A DNA stretch of 64,000 bases. It comes from Bacteroidia bacterium (lineage in GTDB: Bacteria > Bacteroidota > Bacteroidia > Flavobacteriales > Flavobacteriaceae). The position numbers were made by a program, and so were the translations under genes. Location: assembly GCA_030432635.1 (NCBI GenBank), contig JAUIMB010000015.1:1-64000 (forward strand). Direction: 5' to 3'. Within the stretch, counting starts at the first letter, position 1. Each line of letters opens with the position of its first letter. Below, in pieces: positions 26,357 to 36,415 of this stretch. The notes under the pieces are model-generated. The model was not told the origin of the DNA and did no database searches. It worked only from the letters and a program-made list of their open reading frames with translations.

Positions 26357-26378
26357 TACCAAAACGTGTATTTGGTAT
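26356..26378 (+). other. stem-loop between nusA and infB
   Basis: ATACCAAA (26356-26363) pairs with TTTGGTAT (26371-26378) around a 7-nt loop, directly after the nusA stop. No T-run follows, so it is not a typical terminator. It may be a processing or stability element within the polycistronic mRNA. Confidence 0.5.
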
Positions 26379-26410
26379 AAAAGAATTTTAAGTTATATTA
26401 CAAGCAATTT

Positions 26411-29083
26411 ATGGCTCAAACTAGATTAAATAAAGTATTACGGGAATTAAACATCTCTATTGATCGTGCAGTTGATTTTTTAGAATCAAAAGGTGTCGAG
26501 ATAGAGAAGAGTCCGAATACGAAAATTTCAGAGGACGTATATGCGATCCTTTCCAATGAGTTCCAAACTGATGCCAATAAAAAGGCAGAGTCCCAGGAGG
26601 TCAGTGAAGCAAAGCTCAAGGAAAAGGAAGAGTTGCGTTTACAGCGAGAGCGTGAATTGGAAGAAAAAGCCGAAAAAGAGGCTAAAAACAAGGAAGTCGT
26701 TAAGGCAAAAGCCGAATTAAGCGGTCCAAAACAAGTTGGTAAAATTGATCTCGACAAGAAGGAGGAAGAAAAGGTCGAGACTCCTAAAGAAGAACAAACT
26801 GAAAAGCCAAAGGAGAAAGCCAAAAAGAAGACTGAAGCCAAACCAAAAGTTGAGGAGCCAAAAAAAGTAGCGAAGAAGGAAGAGAAGAAGGTCGAAGCTG
26901 AAACTGCAACTGAAGAGCCAACCGAAGAAACTCTAAAAACACAATATACAAAGCTTTCAGGTCCTAAAATTGCAGGCGATAAGATTGACTTGTCGCAATT
27001 TAATAGACCAAAAAAGAAAAAAGAAGAGAAAAAACCATCTTCCGATTCTGACAATAAACGGAAAAGACGTCGTATCAGCAAAGGTCCTACTTCTGGTAAT
27101 GACAATAGATCGAATAAAGGCGGAAACAGAGGTGGATTCAAAAAAGGCGGCAAGCGTAACATCGTAAAAGAAGAGCCAAGTGCAGAAGAAGTACAAAAGC
27201 AGGTTCGCGAAACATTAGAGAAGTTACAAGGAAAGTCCAACAAAGGCAAAGGTGCCAAGTATCGTAGAGAGAAAAGAGAACAACATAGAGAGCAATCTGA
27301 ACTCGATCAAAAGATTGAAGCAGCTGAAAGTAAAGTCCTAAAAGTAACCGAATTTGTAACCGCAAATGAAGTCGCGACTATGATGGATGTCTCGGTGACC
27401 GAGATTATTTCTGCATGTATGTCTCTTGGTATGATGGTGACGATGAACCAGCGCTTGGATGCTGAAACCTTATCGGTTGTAGCAGATGAATTTGGCTATA
27501 AAGTCGATTTTGTAACAGCAGATATCGAAGAAGCCATTGTTGAGGAAGATGACAAACCTGAAGATTTAAAACCACGTGCACCAATTGTTACCGTAATGGG
27601 TCATGTTGATCACGGTAAAACATCCTTGCTGGATTACATCAGGAAGGAAAACGTGATTGCTGGTGAATCAGGTGGAATTACGCAGCATATTGGAGCTTAT
27701 GGTGTTGAATTGGATAACGGACAAAAAATTGCTTTCTTGGATACACCAGGTCACGAAGCCTTTACCGCAATGCGTGCTCGTGGTGCCCAAGTTACAGATA
27801 TCGCAATTATCGTGATTGCTGCTGATGATGCTATCATGCCGCAAACAAAGGAAGCGATTGCGCACGCTCAGGCTGCTGAAGTGCCAATTGTATTCGCGAT
27901 CAATAAAATTGATAAACCTGGCGCAAATCCAGATAAAGTTAAAGAAGGTCTTGCCAATATGAATTTGTTGGTCGAAGATTGGGGCGGAAAAATCCAATCG
28001 CACGATATTTCTGCAAAAAATGGTACTGGTGTCAAGGAACTACTGGAAAAAGTATTGCTAGAAGCCGAATTGTTGGAGCTGAAAGCCAATCCAAATAAAA
28101 ATGCAAACGGAACGGTTGTAGAAGCCTTCTTGGATAAAGGTAGAGGTTATGTCTCCACGATATTAGTCCAAGCAGGTACTTTACGTGTTGGTGATTATGT
28201 ACTTGCAGGTAAAAACAGTGGTAAGGTTAAAGCCATGCATGATGAAAGAGGTAAGGAAGTCAAAGCAGCCGGACCATCAACTCCTGTGTCTATTCTAGGT
28301 TTGGATGGTGCACCACAAGCTGGTGATAAGTTCAATGTCTTTGAAGATGAACGTGAGGCGAAGCAAATTGCTGCAAAACGTACACAATTACAACGTGAGC
28401 AATCGGTGAGAACCCAACGTCATATTACTCTAGACGAAATCGGACGTCGAATTGCTTTAGGTGATTTCCAAGAATTGAACATCATTCTTAAAGGTGATGT
28501 GGATGGTTCTGTGGAAGCCTTGACCGATTCATTCCAGAAATTATCTACCGAAGAAATTCAAGTCAATATCATTCATAAGGGTGTTGGTGCGATAACTGAG
28601 AGTGATGTGTTGCTGGCAACAGCTTCAGATGCCATTATCATCGGATTTAATGTGCGACCAATGGGTAACGCACGTCAAATTGCCGATAATGAAGAAATCG
28701 ATATCAGAACATATTCCATCATCTATGATGCAATTAATGACTTGAAAGATGCAATGGAAGGCATGTTGTCTCCAGAGCTCAAGGAAGAAGTGACAGGTAC
28801 TGCTGAAATCCGCGAGACCTTCAAGATTTCCAAAATTGGAACAATTGCTGGTTGTATGGTGACCAATGGAAAAATCTTCAGAAACTCTGGAATTCGACTA
28901 ATTCGAGATGGTGTGGTGATTCATACAGGCGAATTGGTGTCCTTAAAGCGATTCAAGGACGATGTGAAGGAAGTGTCCAAAGGCTACGATTGTGGTATGC
29001 AGTTGAAAAATTACAACGATATTCAAGTGGATGATGTCATTGAAGCCTTCCAAGAGGTTGAGGTGAAGAAAACTCTGAAATAA
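26411..29083 (+). CDS. infB: translation initiation factor IF-2
   Basis: GTPase of 890 residues that brings initiator tRNA to the ribosome. Residues 1-55 form an IF2 N-terminal module ([20 protein letters not shown]), then a long Lys/Glu-rich disordered region to about 320. The G domain starts near 390: GHVDHGKTS (G1), GITQHIGAY (G2), DTPGHEAFT (G3) and NKIDKPG (G4). Domains II-IV complete the C-terminal half. The highly charged linker gives long spurious open frames on the opposite strand. The gene begins 54 bases after nusA with a stem-loop between. Confidence 0.97.
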   Translation: MAQTRLNKVLRELNISIDRAVDFLESKGVEIEKSPNTKISEDVYAILSNEFQTDANKKAESQEVSEAKLKEKEELRLQRERELEEKAEKEAKNKEVVKAKAELSGPKQVGKIDLDKKEEEKVETPKEEQTEKPKEKAKKKTEAKPKVEEPKKVAKKEEKKVEAETATEEPTEETLKTQYTKLSGPKIAGDKIDLSQFNRPKKKKEEKKPSSDSDNKRKRRRISKGPTSGNDNRSNKGGNRGGFKKGGKRNIVKEEPSAEEVQKQVRETLEKLQGKSNKGKGAKYRREKREQHREQSELDQKIEAAESKVLKVTEFVTANEVATMMDVSVTEIISACMSLGMMVTMNQRLDAETLSVVADEFGYKVDFVTADIEEAIVEEDDKPEDLKPRAPIVTVMGHVDHGKTSLLDYIRKENVIAGESGGITQHIGAYGVELDNGQKIAFLDTPGHEAFTAMRARGAQVTDIAIIVIAADDAIMPQTKEAIAHAQAAEVPIVFAINKIDKPGANPDKVKEGLANMNLLVEDWGGKIQSHDISAKNGTGVKELLEKVLLEAELLELKANPNKNANGTVVEAFLDKGRGYVSTILVQAGTLRVGDYVLAGKNSGKVKAMHDERGKEVKAAGPSTPVSILGLDGAPQAGDKFNVFEDEREAKQIAAKRTQLQREQSVRTQRHITLDEIGRRIALGDFQELNIILKGDVDGSVEALTDSFQKLSTEEIQVNIIHKGVGAITESDVLLATASDAIIIGFNVRPMGNARQIADNEEIDIRTYSIIYDAINDLKDAMEGMLSPELKEEVTGTAEIRETFKISKIGTIAGCMVTNGKIFRNSGIRLIRDGVVIHTGELVSLKRFKDDVKEVSKGYDCGMQLKNYNDIQVDDVIEAFQEVEVKKTLK

Positions 29084-29299
29084 TTCGAATTCTTTCTAGA
29101 AAATATATCAGAAAAGACAGTCTGAAAAATGATTTGCGGTCACTCAGAGCGTTTAGTTCGCTCAAGTTTAAGTCCAGGTGAAAGCGATGAATCTAATTTT
29201 GTTCTGTAAATAACTAGGTTATATTTTAGTGTAAGGAATGCCTTCATCTTATTCAGAATAACAATTCCCTGTAAGATCTTTTTTAGACCACAAGTATGC
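29084..29299. other. non-coding stretch after infB, possible degenerate intergenic repeat
   Basis: The stretch has no convincing gene. It contains a weak GAGCG/CGCTC hairpin (about 29147-29163) and phrases such as GGTCACTCAGAGCG and GCGATGAATCT that resemble dispersed intergenic repeats I know from other flavobacterial genomes. No second copy exists in this window. Confidence 0.3.
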
Positions 29300-29683
29300 T
29301 TATTTGTCCTCTTTTTTAGGCTCAAATACCATGGCCTTAGAGAATTTCTTCTTGATTTTCAAAAGTGCAATATCGGCTTCTAATCGAGTACTGAAATTAC
29401 CGACCCATACCTTGTAATTTGGAGTTTCGTAAACCAATTCTGATGGCCATTGCGAAAAGGTGTTTTCAAATTTTTCTCGCAATGCAATTGCTTTGGATCG
29501 AGACCCAAAATCCAATTGGATCTTGTACAAATCAGCTGTTTTCACATCCTTTTTGTAATCCAATAATTTTTCGATATCACTATCTTGGTCAATAATGACA
29601 GTTCCTTCCTGGGCAGTCACGATGGTAGATATACCAAGAAATACTGCTAGTATTAGGGTGATTTTAAGAGTTTTAAAGTTCAT
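29300..29683 (-). CDS. SPOR-domain protein
   Basis: Protein of 127 residues. A signal peptide (1-24, ending VTAQ) is followed by a short linker and a SPOR-like domain (about 48-122), with YKIQLDFGSRSKAIALREKF, YKVWVGNFSTRLEAD and ALLKIKKKFSKAMVF. SPOR domains bind denuded peptidoglycan glycan strands, so the protein is probably periplasmic and associated with the wall. It is transcribed divergently from the actA operon and convergently with infB. Confidence 0.85.
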   Translation of the reverse strand: MNFKTLKITLILAVFLGISTIVTAQEGTVIIDQDSDIEKLLDYKKDVKTADLYKIQLDFGSRSKAIALREKFENTFSQWPSELVYETPNYKVWVGNFSTRLEADIALLKIKKKFSKAMVFEPKKEDK

Positions 29684-29929
29684 ATGATCCTAAAATTTAT
29701 TACAAAGAAAACGAATTTTTTGACGTCTTGTTTTATAAAGCCAAATTATTCGTCAACCAATTCAAAAATCATTTATTTAGAATGTTTATAAATTACCAAT
29801 TAACAGTTCTCTAACATTTATAAAATCGACTATAAGTATTATTTTTGCATGAGATTTTACTCACGGATTTTTACAAATTTTACCTTGAAAAAACCGTACC
29901 AAAGTTTAGAAGATAATTCAACTAAGAAT
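29684..29929. other. divergent regulatory region between SPOR gene and actA
   Basis: AT-rich, 246 bases from the SPOR gene start to the actA ATG. The only recognised element is the TATTTTTG box at 29840-29847 for actA. The 5' leader of actA would be about 75 nt. No hairpin, riboswitch or second gene was recognised. Confidence 0.5.
29840..29847 (+). promoter_or_regulatory. -7 box of the act-cox operon
   Basis: TATTTTTG matches TAnnTTTG. It lies immediately before the most upstream possible ATG (29849), so transcription would start after that codon. This favours the internal ATG at 29930 as the real actA start. No clear -33 TTTG is seen. Confidence 0.55.
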
Positions 29930-31231
29930 ATGATACAGGTAATTTACCGTCAACTAACCTCAAAAATTCCGTTCCTGGGATTGGTTATTTTACTTACGTT
30001 TTCTACTTCACTTACCGCTCAAGAAGGCGATCCAGCAAAAGGAAAAACTCTATTTAACACCAATTGTGCCGCATGTCATAATCTAGATCGAAAAATGACT
30101 GGTCCAGCGTTGCGAAATGTTCAAGCAAGGTTGGAAGATGAGCATGGTTTGGATATTGATTGGATGCGTTCATGGATTAGAAACAGTGCTGGAATGGTGA
30201 AGGCTGGAGATGCCTACGCTAATCAGATTTATACAGAGTATAGTGGTACTGCGATGACAGCTTTTCCACAGTTGTCAGATCAGGATATTGCTGATATTTT
30301 GGCATATACCGCAGAGCCTCTTCCAGTAGATGATGGTGGAGATGATGATAAAGATGATGATGACAAGGCTGCGGGAACTGATGGAGTTTCAAACCAATTA
30401 ATTCTTGGGGCACTTGCCATTTTGTTTTGTTTGTTGGCAATGGCCTTAATTCTTGTTAGAAAAACACTCAATCGTTTTGCTGAGGAGAAAGGTATAGAGG
30501 CAGTTAAAGAAGATAAGAGCTTGCCATTATGGAAAGCCTTTGTGCAAAACCAATTCTTGGTATTGGTGACAGCCATATTCTTTTTATTAGCCAGTGCGTA
30601 TTTTGTGTATGGTTACCTGTCTCAAATTGGTGTGGACCAAGGTTATGAGCCAGTGCAGCCAATTCATTTTTCACATAGAATCCATGCTGGAGATAATGGA
30701 ATCGATTGTAAATACTGCCACTCTTCAGCAAGAGTTAGTAAAACATCGGGAATACCGTCATTAAATATCTGTATGAACTGTCATAAATCTGTTTATGAGG
30801 TGGCTGCAGACACACATAAAGAAGGCTTAAATGAATATGGGATAGATTATAATGCTGAAATTAAAAAATTGTACGCTGCTGCTGGTTGGGATGATGTTGA
30901 GCAAAAATATACTGGTGACTCGAAACCAGTTAAGTGGGTGAGAATCCATAATCTTCCTGATTTTGCGTATTTCAATCACTCGCAACACGTCGAAGTCGCT
31001 GGAGTGCAATGTCAAACATGCCATGGTCCTGTAGAGGAAATGGAAGTTATGTATCAGCATGCGCCATTGACCATGGGATGGTGTATCAATTGCCATAGGG
31101 AAACCAATGTTAGGGTTGAGGACAACGCTTATTACACTAAAATACATGAAGAGTTGTCTAAAAAATATGGTGTAGACAAATTAACAGCTGCCCAAATGGG
31201 TGGTTTGGAATGCGGTAAGTGCCATTACTAA
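29930..31231 (+). CDS. actA: alternative complex III subunit ActA, multiheme cytochrome c
   Basis: Protein of 433 residues from ATG 29930; the upstream ATG at 29849 would place 27 residues before the signal peptide and overlaps the promoter. Signal peptide 1-30 (SLTAQ). Six CxxCH sites are visible: CAACH at 46-50 in an N-terminal mono-heme cytochrome c domain, then CKYCH, CMNCH, CQTCH, CINCH and CGKCH in the cytochrome c3-like part. A membrane helix (about 155-175) and a second (about 210-230) separate the parts. ActA carries electrons in the periplasm from quinol oxidation to ActE and the oxidase. The extra heme domain at the N-terminus goes beyond the five hemes usually described. First gene of actABCDEF-coxBA. 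Confidence 0.9.
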   Translation: MIQVIYRQLTSKIPFLGLVILLTFSTSLTAQEGDPAKGKTLFNTNCAACHNLDRKMTGPALRNVQARLEDEHGLDIDWMRSWIRNSAGMVKAGDAYANQIYTEYSGTAMTAFPQLSDQDIADILAYTAEPLPVDDGGDDDKDDDDKAAGTDGVSNQLILGALAILFCLLAMALILVRKTLNRFAEEKGIEAVKEDKSLPLWKAFVQNQFLVLVTAIFFLLASAYFVYGYLSQIGVDQGYEPVQPIHFSHRIHAGDNGIDCKYCHSSARVSKTSGIPSLNICMNCHKSVYEVAADTHKEGLNEYGIDYNAEIKKLYAAAGWDDVEQKYTGDSKPVKWVRIHNLPDFAYFNHSQHVEVAGVQCQTCHGPVEEMEVMYQHAPLTMGWCINCHRETNVRVEDNAYYTKIHEELSKKYGVDKLTAAQMGGLECGKCHY

Positions 31232-31316
31232 TGTAGTTTTGGCTAATGCCGAAAAATCGGAAATCCGTAAGAGGGATTTGAAAATAAAATTTAATACGAA
31301 GTAATTCAATTATAAT

Positions 31317-34300
31317 ATGTCATCAAACAAGAAATACTGGAAAAGTGTTGAAGAGCTAAAAGAAAACAGCTCTATTGTTGAGACGCTAAAACAAAATGAG
31401 TTTGTTGAAGAGATTCCAACGGATGGTTTCTTATCTAATAAATCAAATTTAGAATCTTCTTCTACAACGCGTCGTGACTTTTTAAAGTATGTTGGTTTTA
31501 GTACTGCGGCTGCATCGTTGGCAGCTTGTGAAGGACCAGTGATAAAATCCATTCCTTACGTTGTGCAGCCAGAGTCCATAGTTCCTGGTGTTGCAAATTA
31601 CTATGCAACGACCATAGCTGATGGATATGATTTTGCAAGTGTTTTGGTTAAAACACGCGAAGGTCGTCCAATAAAGATTGAAAACAATGACTTGGCAAAA
31701 ACACATAATGGTGCCAATGCAAGGGTTAATGCTTCCGTATTAGGGTTATATGACAGTTTAAGGGTTCAAGGGCCAAAAAAGGATGGCAGTGCTGTTTCTT
31801 GGGAAACTTTTGATGTTGAAACAACCCAAAAATTAAACGAATTAAAGAATTCTGGTAAGGCGATTGTGTTGTTAACACAAACTTTCGCCAGCCCATCAAC
31901 AGCTAAGTTGATTGGAGAATTCAAATCAAAATATGGAAATGTGCGTCATGTTGTTTATGATGCGGTTTCCGAGTCAGCAACACTAGATGCTTTTGAAGCA
32001 AAATACGGCATGCGAGGCATGGCGAATTATGATTTCTCTAAAGCGATGACCATTGTGTCGGTTGGTGCTGATTTCTTAGGTGATTGGCAAGGTGGTGGAT
32101 TTGATTCTGGTTATGCCAAGGGTCGTGTTCCTAAAGATGGGAAAATGTCACGCCATATTCAGTTCGAATCCAATATGTCGCTTTCTGGTGCTAATGCCGA
32201 TAAGCGTGTGCCTTTAACGCCAAGCCAACAAAAACAAGCTTTAGCAAAATTGTATAGTTTGGTTGTTGGTGGTTCTGCTTCAGTGAATTTGCCTGAGCAT
32301 ATCAGCGAAGCAGTTCAAAAAGCAGCTTCTGAACTGAAAAGAGCTGGAAGTAATGGAGTCTTAGTAACAGGAATTCAAGACGTGAATGCACAAACTGTGG
32401 TATTGGCAATTAATGAATCCTTAGGAAGTAAGGCTTTTGACCCAAATACACCGATTTTAACAAGACAAGGTAGTAATGCAGCAGTGACTAAATTAGTAAC
32501 TGATATGAAAGCTGGTACTATTGGAGCTATCATCATGAGTGGTGTAAATCCAATATATACTATGCCAAATGCTGCTGATTTTTCTGAAGGCCTAAAAAAT
32601 ACAGAGCTTTCCATTGCATTTTCAATGAAAGAGGACGAGACCTCATCAAATGCACAGTATATTGCAGCAGCACCTCATTACTTAGAATCTTGGGGAGATG
32701 TTGAATTGAAGAAAGGACATTTCAGCTTAATGCAACCAACGATTCGTCCGTTATTTGATACAAGACAATTTCAAGATGCATTGTTAAAGTGGACTGATAA
32801 TTCCAAAACATACCGTGAATACATCAAGCAAGCTTGGGGAAGTGGTATTCTAGGAAACTCTTCTTTCAATAAAGCATTACAAGATGGTGTTTATGTGCCT
32901 GGCGCATTTGGTAATAGTCCTGATGGGTCGTCTACAAATACGGTAACTTCTACATCTACTGAATTAAAAGATAAAAAAGATAGAACTTTTGTTGGAGGTA
33001 TCATTCATGATGTTGCAGTTGGAGTTGGACTCAAAGATGAAGATAAGGATGAATACGTTACAACGACGACGACTTCTTCAACAACGACATCCAATGGAAC
33101 AGCGACGTCTAGACTAAATGTAGCTTCTGCTGGTGCAGCGGCAAGAGCACTTGCCTCTTCTGCTTCTGAAGGTATGGAAATGGTATTGTATTCTACAACT
33201 GGAATGGGTGATGGTCAACAAGCCAATAACCCTTGGTTGCAAGAGTTTCCTGATCCAATTACTAGAGCGTCTTGGGATAATTATTTAACGATGTCTGCTG
33301 CAGATGCAGCTTCAATGAACATTGTTAACGAACATGAAGCAACAGGTGCTCTTAACGGTAGTTATGTAGATGTAACAGTGAATGGAGTTACCGTTAAAAA
33401 TGTGCCAGTAATCATCCAGCCAGGTCAAGCTAAAGGATCAGTTGGATTGTCGTTTGGCTATGGAAGAACAGCTGGTTTAAAAGAAGAAATGCAAACAGGT
33501 GTAAACGCCTATCCTTTATATCAGGACTTTAATACAGCACAAAATGTTTCTATTAGTAAAGCCACTGGTATGCATGAATTTGCATGTGTGCAATTGCAAA
33601 ATACCTTGATGGGTAGAGGTGATATTATAAAGGAAACTACGCTTGAAATTTTTAATACCAAAGATAAAGAGTATTGGAATCCTGTTCCGAAGGTGTCTCT
33701 AAATCACATTGAAACTCCTGTGACTTCACCTGAAGTTGATTTATGGGATGAGTTTGATCGTTCTATAGGGCATCATTTCAATTTATCAATTGATTTAAAT
33801 GCATGTACAGGTTGTGGTGCTTGTGTGATAGCTTGTCATGCTGAAAACAACGTGCCAGTTGTAGGTAAAGAAGAAATTAGACGTAGCCGTGACATGCACT
33901 GGTTACGTATCGATAGATATTATTCGTCTGAAGAAACATTCGAGCAAGACGACGCGAAGAAAGATGGTTTCTCCGGACTTTGGGGAGATCAAGGGTCATT
34001 GGATGGATTCGGACAAATGGAAAGTCCTGCAGATAATCCGCAAGTAGCTTTCCAACCAGTAATGTGCCAGCACTGTAATCATGCACCTTGTGAGACGGTT
34101 TGTCCTGTAGCGGCAACATCACATGGTCGTCAAGGGCAAAACCACATGGCATATAACCGCTGCGTTGGAACACGTTATTGCGCGAATAACTGTCCGTATA
34201 AAGTGCGTCGTTTCAACTGGTTCTTATATGCTCAAAATGATGAGTTTGATTACCATATGAATGATGATTTAGGACGTATGGTATTGAATCCAGATGTAAC

Positions 34301-34589
34301 CGTTCGTTCTCGTGGTGTGATGGAAAAATGTTCAATGTGCATTCAAATGACACAAAAAACAATTCTAGATGCCAAGCGTGATGGTCGTCCAGTAAAAGAT
34401 GGTGAGTTCCAAACGGCTTGTTCTGCAGCTTGTAGCAGTGGTGCTATGGTGTTTGGAGATATCAACGATAAAGACAGTAAAGTTGCAAAACTTAAAAAGG
34501 ATGATCGCATGTATCACTTGTTAGAGCAAGTAGGTACAAAGCCAAATGTGCAGTATCATACCAAAGTAAGAAATACGACTGAAGCATAA
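31317..34589 (+). CDS. actB: alternative complex III subunit ActB, molybdopterin-oxidoreductase-like plus iron-sulfur protein
   Basis: Fused protein of 1090 residues. A Tat-like signal is internal (TRRDFLKYVGFSTAAAS, about 50-66), the arrangement named Tat-variant translocated. Residues about 70-780 are a molybdopterin-oxidoreductase-like domain, believed to lack cofactor in this complex. Residues about 815-1050 form a NrfC-like domain with four cysteine clusters: CTGCGACVIACH, CQHCNHAPCETVCP, CVGTRYCANNCP and CSMCIQ, expected to hold [4Fe-4S] and [3Fe-4S] centres. Faces the periplasm and relays electrons between ActC and ActA. A Thr/Ser-rich linker near 540-600 looks low-complexity. Lies between actA and actC in the operon. 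Confidence 0.93.
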   Translation: MSSNKKYWKSVEELKENSSIVETLKQNEFVEEIPTDGFLSNKSNLESSSTTRRDFLKYVGFSTAAASLAACEGPVIKSIPYVVQPESIVPGVANYYATTIADGYDFASVLVKTREGRPIKIENNDLAKTHNGANARVNASVLGLYDSLRVQGPKKDGSAVSWETFDVETTQKLNELKNSGKAIVLLTQTFASPSTAKLIGEFKSKYGNVRHVVYDAVSESATLDAFEAKYGMRGMANYDFSKAMTIVSVGADFLGDWQGGGFDSGYAKGRVPKDGKMSRHIQFESNMSLSGANADKRVPLTPSQQKQALAKLYSLVVGGSASVNLPEHISEAVQKAASELKRAGSNGVLVTGIQDVNAQTVVLAINESLGSKAFDPNTPILTRQGSNAAVTKLVTDMKAGTIGAIIMSGVNPIYTMPNAADFSEGLKNTELSIAFSMKEDETSSNAQYIAAAPHYLESWGDVELKKGHFSLMQPTIRPLFDTRQFQDALLKWTDNSKTYREYIKQAWGSGILGNSSFNKALQDGVYVPGAFGNSPDGSSTNTVTSTSTELKDKKDRTFVGGIIHDVAVGVGLKDEDKDEYVTTTTTSSTTTSNGTATSRLNVASAGAAARALASSASEGMEMVLYSTTGMGDGQQANNPWLQEFPDPITRASWDNYLTMSAADAASMNIVNEHEATGALNGSYVDVTVNGVTVKNVPVIIQPGQAKGSVGLSFGYGRTAGLKEEMQTGVNAYPLYQDFNTAQNVSISKATGMHEFACVQLQNTLMGRGDIIKETTLEIFNTKDKEYWNPVPKVSLNHIETPVTSPEVDLWDEFDRSIGHHFNLSIDLNACTGCGACVIACHAENNVPVVGKEEIRRSRDMHWLRIDRYYSSEETFEQDDAKKDGFSGLWGDQGSLDGFGQMESPADNPQVAFQPVMCQHCNHAPCETVCPVAATSHGRQGQNHMAYNRCVGTRYCANNCPYKVRRFNWFLYAQNDEFDYHMNDDLGRMVLNPDVTVRSRGVMEKCSMCIQMTQKTILDAKRDGRPVKDGEFQTACSAACSSGAMVFGDINDKDSKVAKLKKDDRMYHLLEQVGTKPNVQYHTKVRNTTEA

Positions 34590-34611
34590 ATAAGTAAAAA
34601 CGTTAAATAGT

Positions 34612-34664
34612 TGGAAAGTTGAAAAGTGTTAAACTTTAAACTTTAAAACGCATAAACTTTTAAA
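34612..34664 (+). repeat. short AT-rich direct repeats between actB and actC
   Basis: The heptamer AAACTTT recurs at short distance, with related GAAAGTTG and GAAAAGTG units. No promoter or terminator was recognised. It may be slippage-prone spacer DNA. Confidence 0.4.
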
Positions 34665-34673
34665 CAATAAAAT

Positions 34674-36407
34674 ATGGCGTCTCATTACGAAGCACCTATT
34701 AGAAGACCCTTAGTTACAGGAGAAAAATCATATCACGACGTGTCTGTAGATGTGGCAGCACCTGTTGAAGGAAAAGCGAACAAATCTTGGTGGATAGTTT
34801 TCGGAATTTCACTGGCAGCTTTCCTTTGGGGAATAGGGTGTATTATCTATACCATTTCAACTGGTATCGGAACTTGGGGTTTAAATAAAACCGTAGGTTG
34901 GGCTTGGGATATTACCAATTTCGTTTGGTGGGTTGGTATTGGTCACGCAGGAACATTGATTTCCGCGGTACTTTTACTTTTCCGTCAAAAATGGAGAATG
35001 GCAATTAACCGTTCTGCAGAAGCAATGACCATTTTCTCGGTAGTCCAAGCAGGTTTGTTCCCAATTATTCACATGGGTCGTCCATGGTTAGGATATTGGG
35101 TATTGCCAATTCCAAATCAATTTGGTTCACTTTGGGTGAACTTTAATTCACCATTACTTTGGGATGTATTTGCGATCTCGACGTATTTATCTGTATCCTT
35201 AGTGTTTTGGTGGACAGGTTTGTTACCTGATTTTGCAATGATACGTGATAGAGCCGTAAGACCATTCCAGAAGAAAATTTATTCACTATTAAGTTTTGGT
35301 TGGTCTGGACGTGCAAAAGACTGGCAACGTTTTGAAGAAGTATCATTGGTCTTGGCAGGTTTGGCAACACCACTTGTGCTTTCGGTACATACAATTGTAT
35401 CCTTTGACTTCGCAACGTCTGTTATTCCAGGTTGGCATACGACAATTTTCCCACCATACTTCGTTGCAGGAGCGATCTTCTCAGGATTTGCCATGGTAAA
35501 TACCTTATTGATTATCATGCGTAAAGTGTGTAGTCTTGAAGATTATATCACAGTACAACATATCGAATTGATGAACATCGTCATCATGATTACAGGTTCT
35601 ATTGTTGGTGTGGCATATATTACGGAGTTATTTATCGCTTGGTATTCTGGTGTAGAATACGAACAATACGCATTCTTAAACAGAGCAACAGGACCTTATG
35701 CTTGGGCATATTGGATGATGATGTCTTGTAACGTATTCTCTCCACAGTTTATGTGGTTCAAGAAGTTAAGAACCAGTATTATGTTCTCATTCTTTATTTC
35801 CATTGTGGTAAACGTAGGAATGTGGTTTGAGCGTTTCGTAATTATCGTAACCTCATTGCACAGAGATTACTTACCATCATCTTGGACTATGTTTTCACCA
35901 ACATTTGTTGATATTGGAATCTTCATTGGAACTATTGGTTTCTTCTTTGTATTGTTCTTATTGTATTCAAGAACCTTTCCTGTAATTGCACAAGCTGAGG
36001 TAAAGACGATTTTGAAATCTTCAGGAGAGCGCTACAAAAATATTAGAGAACGAGGTGATAGTTTAGTTGGTACAGGAGCAGACGAAAGAACATCTGGAGA
36101 CACTTCTTCTGTGGTAACTTCTCGAAGTGTAGAAAACACAACGGATAATTCAGCTAAAGTAAACGATCTGTTAGGTAGTATTGGAGCTTTTGACGCTGTG
36201 ACACAAACTGCTGATGATTTGAAAAAAATCAATGGTATTGGTCCAAAAATGGAGGAAGTACTCAATAGCATTGGTATCTATACTTATGTTCAAGTAAGTA
36301 AAATGACAAAAAGAGAATATGACTTGCTAGATTCAATTACGGGTTCTTTCCCAGGAAGAGCTGAACGTGATGATTGGTCTGGTCAAGCAAAAAATTTAAT
36401 AAACTAA
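34674..36407 (+). CDS. actC: alternative complex III subunit ActC (NrfD-like quinol-binding) with C-terminal HhH domain
   Basis: Protein of 577 residues. Residues about 40-445 form the NrfD/PsrC-type bundle of ten helices, with VWWVGIGHAGTLISAVLLL and IHMGRPWLGYW typical of ActC; it should bind menaquinol and couple to proton movement. After the last helix (about 425-445) comes a soluble Ser/Thr-rich linker (about 455-513) and a compact helix-hairpin-helix-like domain (514-577, KKINGIGPKMEEVLNSIGI and a terminal DWSGQAKNLIN). This tail is not part of the core complex. From memory a nearly identical tail is found on ribosomal protein L21 of many Flavobacteriia. Located between actB and actD (8-base gap to actD). 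Confidence 0.93.
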   Translation: MASHYEAPIRRPLVTGEKSYHDVSVDVAAPVEGKANKSWWIVFGISLAAFLWGIGCIIYTISTGIGTWGLNKTVGWAWDITNFVWWVGIGHAGTLISAVLLLFRQKWRMAINRSAEAMTIFSVVQAGLFPIIHMGRPWLGYWVLPIPNQFGSLWVNFNSPLLWDVFAISTYLSVSLVFWWTGLLPDFAMIRDRAVRPFQKKIYSLLSFGWSGRAKDWQRFEEVSLVLAGLATPLVLSVHTIVSFDFATSVIPGWHTTIFPPYFVAGAIFSGFAMVNTLLIIMRKVCSLEDYITVQHIELMNIVIMITGSIVGVAYITELFIAWYSGVEYEQYAFLNRATGPYAWAYWMMMSCNVFSPQFMWFKKLRTSIMFSFFISIVVNVGMWFERFVIIVTSLHRDYLPSSWTMFSPTFVDIGIFIGTIGFFFVLFLLYSRTFPVIAQAEVKTILKSSGERYKNIRERGDSLVGTGADERTSGDTSSVVTSRSVENTTDNSAKVNDLLGSIGAFDAVTQTADDLKKINGIGPKMEEVLNSIGIYTYVQVSKMTKREYDLLDSITGSFPGRAERDDWSGQAKNLIN

Positions 36408-36415
36408 AATAGTAC

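Noticed and set aside
26416-27258. 280-residue open frame antisense to infB
   Set aside because: Ser/Phe-rich mirror of the Lys/Glu-rich linker of IF2; a known artefact of low-complexity coding sequence.
29140-29325. 61-residue open frame on the minus strand after infB
   Set aside because: Composition is not protein-like, no domain or signal, overlaps the end of the SPOR gene and lies in a repeat-like stretch.
29849-29929. Upstream ATG for actA at 29849
   Set aside because: The codon touches the -7 promoter box, and the 27 extra residues precede a normal signal peptide.
31261-31279. Weak AAATCC/GGATTT hairpin between actA and actB
   Set aside because: Only a 6-bp stem and no T-run; not enough to call a terminator within the operon.
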